The notes under the pieces: model-generated
Databases searched by the model: none
The model's input: the letters and a program-made list of their open reading frames with translations, nothing else
What the model was told of the DNA's origin: nothing
NCBI GenBank assembly: GCA_002364735.1
Contig: DEZB01000021.1
Location: 2,012 to 22,676, forward strand
Source of the DNA: Bacteroidales bacterium UBA3143
Lineage (GTDB): Bacteria; Bacteroidota; Bacteroidia; Bacteroidales; Dysgonomonadaceae
Direction of reading: 5' to 3'
Length of the DNA: 20,665 nt
Shown here: one piece after another, positions 1-5,535 of the stretch
Layout of the letters: each line of letters begins with the position of its first letter
Numbering within the stretch: position 1 is the first letter of the stretch
Made by a program: the position numbers and the translations under genes

Positions 1-105
1 TTTATTATAAAGAGTTGGTTAGCTGCTTTATTTATTTATACTCAATGACTTTTCTTTTATTTAAACCCTTAATTTGTATTTAAACAACAAAATTGAAAAC
101 GCATT

Positions 106-1719
106 CTATTTGTATAACTTTTCTTTTAGCTCTGCTACCGTAGGATCTGTTATATAATCATCATAATCCATCATCTTATCAATTATTCCGTTTGGAGTTA
201 GTTCTATTATTCGGTTGGCTACAGTTTGAATAAACTCGTGGTCGTGACTTGAGAATAAAACATTTCCTTTAAAAGTCTTCAATGAATTGTTGAATGCTTG
301 AATTGATTCTAAGTCAAGGTGATTCGTTGGTGTATCCAAAATTAATGTGTTGGGGTCTTTCAACATCATCCTTGAAATCATACAACGCATCATTTCACCT
401 CCTGACAAGACACTTACTTTTTTCAATAACTCATCATTAGAGAAAAGCATGCGACCAAGGAAGCCTTTCAGATAAATCTCGTTGGTATCCTCCGAAAATT
501 GACTTAACCAATCTATCAAGTTATAGTCTGAGTTGAAAAAATGAGCATTATCAAGTGGTAGATAGGCTGTAGTGATTGTCTGCCCCCATTGATAAGTGCC
601 AGCATCTGCTTTTTCTTCACCATTGATAATTTGGAATAAAGCAGTCATGGCACGTGGATCTCTGCTGAGAAATACTATCTTGTCGTCTTTTTCAACATTG
701 AGGTTGAAATCTTTAAACAAAACCTCTCCTTCTATACTCTTTGTAAGTCCTTTAATTTCGAGAATCTGATTACCTGGACTCCTGCCTGGGGTAAGTATAA
801 TACCTGGATAGCGACGTGATGAAGGTTGTATCTCTTCGATATTCAATTTTGCAATCATCTTTTTGCGACTGGTTGTTTGTTTCGATTTGGAAACATTGGC
901 GCTAAAACGACGAATAAATTCTTCCAGCTCTTTCTTCTTTTCTTCTGCTTTCTTATTTTGTTGTAGATTCTGACGCAATGCTAATTGGCTTGATTCATAC
1001 CAAAAACTATAATTGCCAGAAAATAATTGTAATTTGCCGAAATCTATATCTACAGTATGTGTGCAGACTGAGTCAAGAAAGTGACGATCGTGACTAACAA
1101 TCAAAACTGTTTGCTCAAAGTTAGATAGATAATCTACCAACCAACTTACGGTTTCAAGATCGAGGTCGTTGGTTGGCTCATCCAGTAACAAGTTGTCTGG
1201 TTTGCCAAATAGAGCTCTTGCCAATAAAACACGAACTTTTTGTTTACCACTCAAATCTTTCATCAAGCTGTAATGTAGGTCTTCGTTTACACCAAGTCCG
1301 CTTAACAAACTTGCAGCATCGCTCTCTGCATTCCATCCCTCCATTTCTGCAAAACGCCCTTCAAGCTCCGAAACACGAATTCCGTCTTCATCACTGAAAT
1401 CAGGTTTCTCGTAGAGTGCATTTTTCTCACTCATTATTTCCCATAAGATGGAGTGTCCCATCAGTACGGTGTCAAGCACAGTGTGCTCATCAAATGCAAA
1501 GTGATCTTGACTAAGAATAGAAAGACGTTCACCAGATCCAAGTGTGACTGAACCTCTTGTTGGATCTATTTGTTTGCTTAAAATGCGAAGGAAAGTCGTC
1601 TTTCCCGCTCCGTTAGCGCCGATTATACCATAGCAATTGCCGTGGTTGAATTGTATGTTTACATCTTGAAAAAGTACTCTTTTGCCGAACTGTACGTCCA
1701 GATTGCTTACTGTTATCAT
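106..1719 (-). CDS. ABC-F family ATPase, YbiT/YkpA-like
   Basis: A 537-residue soluble protein with two ABC nucleotide-binding domains and no membrane segments. This is the layout of ABC-F proteins, which act on ribosomes rather than as transporters. NBD1 has Walker A GANGAGKT (34-41), signature LSGKQ (156-160) and Walker B LLLDEPTNDLD (177-187, with E181). A charged linker of about residues 245-310 separates the domains; in this family the linker reaches toward the ribosomal P-site tRNA. NBD2 keeps signature LSGGE (438-442), but its Walker A position reads SRDPRAMTAL (about 352-361) with no lysine, and its Walker B reads LILDTPTNHLD with Thr463 where the catalytic Glu is expected. The overall likeness is to Bacillus YkpA and E. 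coli YbiT, recalled and not searched. The gene stands alone; a -7 motif lies about 33 bp upstream. A translation-factor role is inferred. An antibiotic-protection role is possible but unsupported. Confidence 0.93.
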   Translation of the reverse strand: MITVSNLDVQFGKRVLFQDVNIQFNHGNCYGIIGANGAGKTTFLRILSKQIDPTRGSVTLGSGERLSILSQDHFAFDEHTVLDTVLMGHSILWEIMSEKNALYEKPDFSDEDGIRVSELEGRFAEMEGWNAESDAASLLSGLGVNEDLHYSLMKDLSGKQKVRVLLARALFGKPDNLLLDEPTNDLDLETVSWLVDYLSNFEQTVLIVSHDRHFLDSVCTHTVDIDFGKLQLFSGNYSFWYESSQLALRQNLQQNKKAEEKKKELEEFIRRFSANVSKSKQTTSRKKMIAKLNIEEIQPSSRRYPGIILTPGRSPGNQILEIKGLTKSIEGEVLFKDFNLNVEKDDKIVFLSRDPRAMTALFQIINGEEKADAGTYQWGQTITTAYLPLDNAHFFNSDYNLIDWLSQFSEDTNEIYLKGFLGRMLFSNDELLKKVSVLSGGEMMRCMISRMMLKDPNTLILDTPTNHLDLESIQAFNNSLKTFKGNVLFSSHDHEFIQTVANRIIELTPNGIIDKMMDYDDYITDPTVAELKEKLYK

Positions 1720-1751
1720 TATTGAATATAGTTATTTACGAATTTAAAGTG

Positions 1752-1759
1752 CAAAGGTA
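1752..1759 (-). promoter_or_regulatory. -7 promoter element of the ABC-F gene
   Basis: TACCTTTG on the minus strand matches the Bacteroidetes -7 consensus TAnnTTTG. It predicts transcription starting near 1748 and a leader of about 29 nt before the ATG at 1719. I see no good -33 TTTG at the usual spacing. A short inverted repeat (GATGAA/TTCATC, 1790-1807) lies upstream. Confidence 0.5.
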
Positions 1760-1850
1760 GAAAATATATATATAACCTGTTTTTAAGACGATGAATCAAC
1801 GTTCATCACAGAACTGTTATGGTTTGTTTTATGCATAACAATATGGCACA

Positions 1851-1888
1851 AAAAAGCACTTTAGATTGTGACTTCTATAGTGCTTTTT
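1851..1888 (-). terminator. Terminator of tRNA-Ala, probably bidirectional
   Basis: AAAAAGCACT (1851-1860) pairs with AGTGCTTTTT (1879-1888). The stem continues inward as TTAGA/TCTAT with one mismatch. A U tract follows on both strands. It lies just 3' of the minus-strand tRNA. Confidence 0.8.
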
Positions 1889-1891
1889 ATT

Positions 1892-1968
1892 TGGTGGAGA
1901 ATATCGGAGTCGAACCGATTACCTTTTGACTGCCAGTCAAACGCTCTAGCCAAATGAGCTAATCCCCC
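1892..1968 (-). tRNA. tRNA-Ala (anticodon GGC)
   Basis: A complete cloverleaf on the minus strand. The acceptor stem GGGGGAT pairs with ATTCTCC, followed by discriminator A and an encoded CCA (1892-1894). The D arm is normal, with TTAGCTC opening it. The anticodon stem is TTTGA/TCAAA with loop CTGGCAG, giving anticodon GGC. The T loop is GGTTCGACTCC. The third acceptor pair is G:U, the classic alanine identity element, which confirms the assignment. It reads GCC and GCU codons. It is a single tRNA outside any rRNA operon, with its own promoter and terminator. Confidence 0.97.
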
Positions 1969-1982
1969 ATACTTTATTAATC

Positions 1983-2014
1983 TTGGGCAAAGATAGAATA
2001 TTTGTTTATATTTG
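1983..2014 (+). promoter_or_regulatory. Promoter of the DUF4286-ruvC operon
   Basis: TTGG (1983-1986), 20 bases, then TATATTTG (2007-2014) is a near-consensus Bacteroidetes promoter. The predicted start near 2018 leaves a leader of about 39 nt before the ATG at 2057. It also rules out the upstream in-frame TTG at 2012 as a start codon. Confidence 0.65.
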
Positions 2015-2017
2015 CAA
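1988..2017 (-). promoter_or_regulatory. Promoter of tRNA-Ala
   Basis: On the minus strand, TTGC (2014-2017), 18 bases, then TATCTTTG (1988-1995) fits the Bacteroidetes -33/-7 pattern. The predicted start near 1984 is about 16 nt before the mature tRNA 5' end at 1968. It overlaps the promoter of the divergent DUF4286-ruvC genes. Confidence 0.65.
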
Positions 2018-2056
2018 TCACTTAATCCAAATAATTATTTAAAGCTCCATCTAACT

Positions 2057-2365
2057 ATGATTTCTCTAAATACAACATTCCATGTGGATGAAGACATACA
2101 CCTTAGTTTTTTAGAATATATGAAGCAAACATATATTGATAAAGCAAAAAATGACAACCAACTACTCAACATTCGTTTTTTTAGAGTACATTCAAATCAA
2201 ATAGAAGAAGGTCACTCATATGCTGTGCAGTTATCATTCAATACTTTGGACGAATTAGAAAACTGGGATCAAACTAAAGGTAGAATCTTAAACGAAGAGT
2301 TGTTGAAAAAATTTGTTGAAAAAATTGCCGGTTTCTCTACTTTGCTGGAAGAAATAGAACTGTAA
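2057..2365 (+). CDS. DUF4286 family protein
   Basis: A 102-residue protein resembling the Bacteroidetes family DUF4286, from its opening (MISLNTTFHVDEDIHLSFLE) to its ending GFSTLLEEIEL. Both ends match the family layout as I recall it. The fold is probably a small alpha/beta, ferredoxin-like domain, and no biochemical role is known to me. I chose the ATG at 2057 because the longer frame begins with TTG at 2012, inside the promoter. The stop TAA (2363-2365) directly abuts the ATG of ruvC at 2366, so the two genes are almost certainly co-transcribed and translationally coupled. A link to Holliday-junction processing is only a guess from position. Confidence 0.85.
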   Translation: MISLNTTFHVDEDIHLSFLEYMKQTYIDKAKNDNQLLNIRFFRVHSNQIEEGHSYAVQLSFNTLDELENWDQTKGRILNEELLKKFVEKIAGFSTLLEEIEL

Positions 2366-2926
2366 ATGCAAAAAGAGCGTATCATAATGGGAATTGACCC
2401 TGGCACTCAAATAATGGGTTATGGGATTTTGAAAGTAATAAACAACCAACCACAAATGGAAGCGATGGGAGTATTGCAGCTAAATAAATTTGAGAATCAT
2501 TATATACGTTTGGCTCGAATATATGAACGAACTATTTCTCTCATCGAAGAGTATCTGCCAGACGAGTTAGCAATTGAAGCTCCTTTTTATGGCAAGAATG
2601 TTCAAAGTATGCTTAAGCTCGGAAGGGCGCAAGGTGTGGCTATGGCTGCTGCAATTTCGCGTGATATACCAATTTGCGAATATGCCCCATTAAAAATTAA
2701 GATGGCTATCACAGGAAATGGCAGAGCTGCAAAAGAACAAGTTGCATTTATGTTGCAAAAGATATTGAAAATACCCGATGAAAATATGCTTTCTCAACTT
2801 GATGCCTCTGATGGTCTTGCGGCTGCATTGTGTCATTTCTATCAATCAGGTATAGGCTCCGACACAACTAAGTATAAAAACTGGGGCGATTTTGCTAAAA
2901 AGAACCCTAATAAAATATCCAAATAA
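2366..2926 (+). CDS. ruvC: Holliday junction endonuclease RuvC
   Basis: RuvC is the dimeric resolvase that cuts four-way junctions after RuvAB branch migration during recombinational repair. The 186-residue product has the RNase H-like fold motifs in order: MGIDPGT with Asp11, LAIEAPF with Glu71, and DASDGLAAALCH with Asp146 and Asp149. These line up with the four metal-binding acids of E. coli RuvC (Asp7, Glu66, Asp138, Asp141), so the enzyme looks active. The C-terminal tail (about 162-186) is lysine-rich and poorly conserved, as is usual. Its start immediately follows the DUF4286 stop codon, and no terminator is visible before the next gene 60 nt downstream. ruvA and ruvB are not in this window. 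Confidence 0.97.
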   Translation: MQKERIIMGIDPGTQIMGYGILKVINNQPQMEAMGVLQLNKFENHYIRLARIYERTISLIEEYLPDELAIEAPFYGKNVQSMLKLGRAQGVAMAAAISRDIPICEYAPLKIKMAITGNGRAAKEQVAFMLQKILKIPDENMLSQLDASDGLAAALCHFYQSGIGSDTTKYKNWGDFAKKNPNKISK

Positions 2927-2974
2927 TATTGATTAAAATGTGCGATAGATATTTCTTTTTTGCTTGATAATTTT

Positions 2975-2982
2975 TAACTTTG
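2975..2982 (+). promoter_or_regulatory. -7 promoter element right before the HU-CCDC81/SPOR gene
   Basis: TAACTTTG matches TAnnTTTG exactly and ends four bases before the ATG at 2987. With normal spacing, transcription would begin at about 2986-2988, at or next to the start codon. The -33 match is weak (TTTC at 2952-2955, spacing 19). Confidence 0.45.
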
Positions 2983-2986
2983 CTGT

Positions 2987-3955
2987 ATGGATGAAATAGC
3001 ATTACATATTGAGTTTCTTTTACACACAAACGACTGTGTTATTGTTCCAGGTTTGGGTGGCTTTGTTGTGAATATTTCAGAGGTCGAACGTAATGGTTTG
3101 TGGGGCGTTGATGCTCCAAGATGCGAATTGGTTTTTAATAATAAGTTAACCTATAATGATGGATTGTTGGCAGAATCTTTAATGAAAACCAAAACAATTT
3201 CATTCGAAAATGCTATCAAAATAATAGATTCAGCTTGCAATGAGCTGAAAGAGAAGTTGAAAAAAGGTGAACAAGTTATTTGGACTAATTTGGGTACATT
3301 TAAAGGACTTAATTTAGAAACGGAAAACAATAGAGTAGTTTTTTCACCAAATAAATTATTTATACGTCCCAAATATTATGGCTTAACCAATGTTAGATTA
3401 AACCCAGTGGCTTTATTTACCACTAAAAGCAAAAAAGATAATTCAATTCCATTAAAACCTTTCATTCAATACATATCAAGTGCAGTAGCTATTGCTTTAT
3501 TGTTTTTCTTCATTGTTGTTTCATACAATAATTTTGAACCAAAACATCAACAAGCTGAAATGGTATCTAAGTCACTTATTTTTAATAAAAACAATTTTGT
3601 TGCTTCAGCTAAAAAAGAATCAGTCACAGTTGATACTAATAAAGTAATTTCTAAAAGTGAGGAAGCTAATAAGATTGATTCTCCTTCACCCTCTATCAAG
3701 GCAGTTACATCAAAGAGTAAATCACTTTCAAATTACTACATCATTGTTGGAGTTTACGAAGTGAGAGATGTTGCAGAGAAAACACTGCAAAACTTAAAAA
3801 AACAAGGATTTGAGAACGCTTCATTTATTCGTCGTTTTGAACGATTAGATGTTTATTCTGCCTCATTTACAGATAAACAAGAGGCTCAAACTTTTCTAAA
3901 GAAGTTTAAATCAGAAAATCCAAAATATAATGATGCCTGGTTATTGAAATACTAA
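2987..3955 (+). CDS. HU-CCDC81 and SPOR domain membrane protein
   Basis: A 322-residue bitopic membrane protein. Residues 1-about 140 resemble the paired HU-like (CCDC81-type) domains found in Bacteroidetes, beginning MDEIALHIEFLLHTND and CVIVPGLGGF. One hydrophobic helix (about 160-179, rich in I, L, F) follows. Next comes a low-complexity Ser/Lys linker (about 183-246), then a SPOR domain (about 249-322) starting YYIIVGVY. SPOR domains bind denuded glycan strands of peptidoglycan at division sites; this one would lie in the periplasm with the HU-like part in the cytoplasm. That arrangement could connect DNA or another cytoplasmic partner to septal wall, which is inference. The ATG at 2987 is fixed by the conserved N-terminus. 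It may be read both from the ruvC operon and from its own promoter. Confidence 0.88.
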   Translation: MDEIALHIEFLLHTNDCVIVPGLGGFVVNISEVERNGLWGVDAPRCELVFNNKLTYNDGLLAESLMKTKTISFENAIKIIDSACNELKEKLKKGEQVIWTNLGTFKGLNLETENNRVVFSPNKLFIRPKYYGLTNVRLNPVALFTTKSKKDNSIPLKPFIQYISSAVAIALLFFFIVVSYNNFEPKHQQAEMVSKSLIFNKNNFVASAKKESVTVDTNKVISKSEEANKIDSPSPSIKAVTSKSKSLSNYYIIVGVYEVRDVAEKTLQNLKKQGFENASFIRRFERLDVYSASFTDKQEAQTFLKKFKSENPKYNDAWLLKY

Positions 3956-4044
3956 TATAGTTCATTTCAATAGCATGCTTTAAGCTTACAACTTCTCTTT
4001 AAATTTCGAATAAAATATATTATATCATCTTTAACAAAAAAAAC

Positions 4045-5184
4045 ATGAGAAAAATCTTTAGTTTTATTTTAGGGCTTACGGTTTTGATGGCCTGTACAAA
4101 TACAAGTCAACAAGAAGAGTCAGAAACTCTATCTGGATTGAAAAAAAGCAATTTTGAAACAGAAGTTGATGGAAAACAAACCCACCTTTTCGTTTTAAAG
4201 AATGCTTCGGGCATGGAAGTATGCATCACAAATTATGGTGGAAGAATTGTATCCGTTATGGTTCCTGATAAAGAAGGAACAATGCAGGATGTAGTTTTAG
4301 GTTTTGATTCTGTTGACGATTACATAAATAATCCAAATAACTTGGGAGCTACAATTGGACGCTATGGCAATAGAATAGCACATGGCAAACTTACAGTAGA
4401 TGGTGTAGAGTATGACTTACCAAAGAATAATAATGGGCATACACTACATGGTGGTAATGGCTTTGATGGAAAAGTATTTGATGCGGTTCAAACTAATGAT
4501 CAAACTTTAGAACTTACCTATCTGTCTAAAGATGGAGAAGAGGGATTTCCTGGTAACTTAACCACAAAAGTAACAATGACACTGACCGATGACAATGCCA
4601 TTGATATCAATTATGATGCAACTACAGACAAAGAAACTGTAGTTAACCTAACCAACCACTCTTATTTTAATTTGAGTGGAAATCCTGAGAACACTATTTT
4701 AAATCACGTACTAACAGTTCGTGCTGATAGTTTTACTCCAATTGACTCTACCGTTATGACTACAGGAGAGATTTCGAGTGTTGAAGGTACAGACATGGAT
4801 TTTAGAACCCCAACTTTAGTGGGTGAACGTATTGATAATTACGAATACGATCAATTAAAACATGGGGGTGGCTATGATCACAATTGGATATTGAATAATG
4901 GAGGAGATGTTTCGCAGTCGGCAGCAACTGTTTATTATCCAGAAACAGGGATTGTATTGGACGTTTATACAAATGAACCAGGAATGCAGGTATATACAGG
5001 TAACTTCTTGGACGGATCTCTTATAGGAAAAAAAGGAGTTCCTTATAATAAAAGGACTGCTATATGTCTTGAAACTCAAAAGTATCCTGACGCTCCCAAC
5101 AAACCTGATTGGCCCTCTACTTCTTTAAAACCAGGAGAGGAATATAACAGCAGATGTATTTATAAATTTTCAGTAAGAAAATAA
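4045..5184 (+). CDS. galM: Aldose 1-epimerase (mutarotase), lipoprotein
   Basis: GalM-type mutarotase, which interconverts alpha and beta anomers of aldoses such as galactose and glucose. The 379-residue protein starts with a lipoprotein signal peptide: basic MRK, a hydrophobic stretch, then lipobox LMAC with Cys17 as the lipidated residue. An acidic QQEESE stretch follows and could act as an outer-membrane export signal. Family motifs follow in order: GRYGNR (105-110), HTLHGG with His135, LTNHSYFNL with His205, YDHN with Asp278 and CLETQ with Glu343. His135, His205 and Glu343 fit the substrate-binding and catalytic residues of the family, so activity is expected. E. coli GalM is cytosolic and has no signal peptide; this is an envelope form. 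A strong terminator follows, so it appears to be a single-gene unit. Confidence 0.95.
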   Translation: MRKIFSFILGLTVLMACTNTSQQEESETLSGLKKSNFETEVDGKQTHLFVLKNASGMEVCITNYGGRIVSVMVPDKEGTMQDVVLGFDSVDDYINNPNNLGATIGRYGNRIAHGKLTVDGVEYDLPKNNNGHTLHGGNGFDGKVFDAVQTNDQTLELTYLSKDGEEGFPGNLTTKVTMTLTDDNAIDINYDATTDKETVVNLTNHSYFNLSGNPENTILNHVLTVRADSFTPIDSTVMTTGEISSVEGTDMDFRTPTLVGERIDNYEYDQLKHGGGYDHNWILNNGGDVSQSAATVYYPETGIVLDVYTNEPGMQVYTGNFLDGSLIGKKGVPYNKRTAICLETQKYPDAPNKPDWPSTSLKPGEEYNSRCIYKFSVRK

Positions 5185-5205
5185 TCTCATAAAATATTTC
5201 ATTTT

Positions 5206-5241
5206 AAAAAAGAGCTTTCTATGTATGGAAGCTCTTTTTTT
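5206..5241 (+). terminator. Intrinsic terminator of galM
   Basis: AAAAAAGAGCTT (5206-5217) pairs with AAGCTC plus a run of seven T (5229-5241). This leaves an 11-base centre and a long U tract, 22 bases after the galM stop codon. Confidence 0.9.
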
Positions 5242-5402
5242 GTGCCCTTTAAAGTCTTATATCAAAAAACGCAACAGTAATAAAAGATGCATTTTTATTT
5301 GCGGTCACATTGTTATTAAGACCTCCAATTTTATATTTAAAAGACTTGTATCAATTCCAGAATGTCAAAAAACACTCTTTTTTAGACTTAAATATCTCCT
5401 CT

Positions 5403-5484
5403 GATTGCTTAAAAAACTTTCTTTTATCGATTCCGAGTCCTCGGATCGCTTGAAATACTTTATTTTGTTGAATCCGAGGCGTCA
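5403..5484 (+). repeat. Imperfect 41-bp tandem repeat, two adjacent copies
   Basis: Copy 1 is 5403-5443 and copy 2 is 5444-5484. By eye they match at about 31 of 41 positions, including GAT-GCTT, ACTTT, TTTT and the shared core TCCGAG. The period is not a multiple of three, so this is not a coding repeat. Copy junctions create an inverted repeat CCTCGGAT/ATCCGAGG (5439-5446 and 5472-5479). The rest of the spacer 5242-5502 is AT-rich and I recognise nothing else in it. Confidence 0.6.
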
Positions 5485-5504
5485 GAAAGAGGGGAAAAGT
5501 AATG

Positions 5505-5523
5505 AAAAAGAGAATTATTCCTC
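5505..5523 (-). terminator. Weak terminator of the beta-mannosidase gene
   Basis: On the minus strand, GAGGA-ATAA-TTCTC (5523-5510) is followed by five T (5509-5505). It begins 13 bases after the stop codon. The stem has only five pairs including one G-U, hence modest confidence. Confidence 0.4.
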
Positions 5524-5535
5524 AAGAAACAGCCT

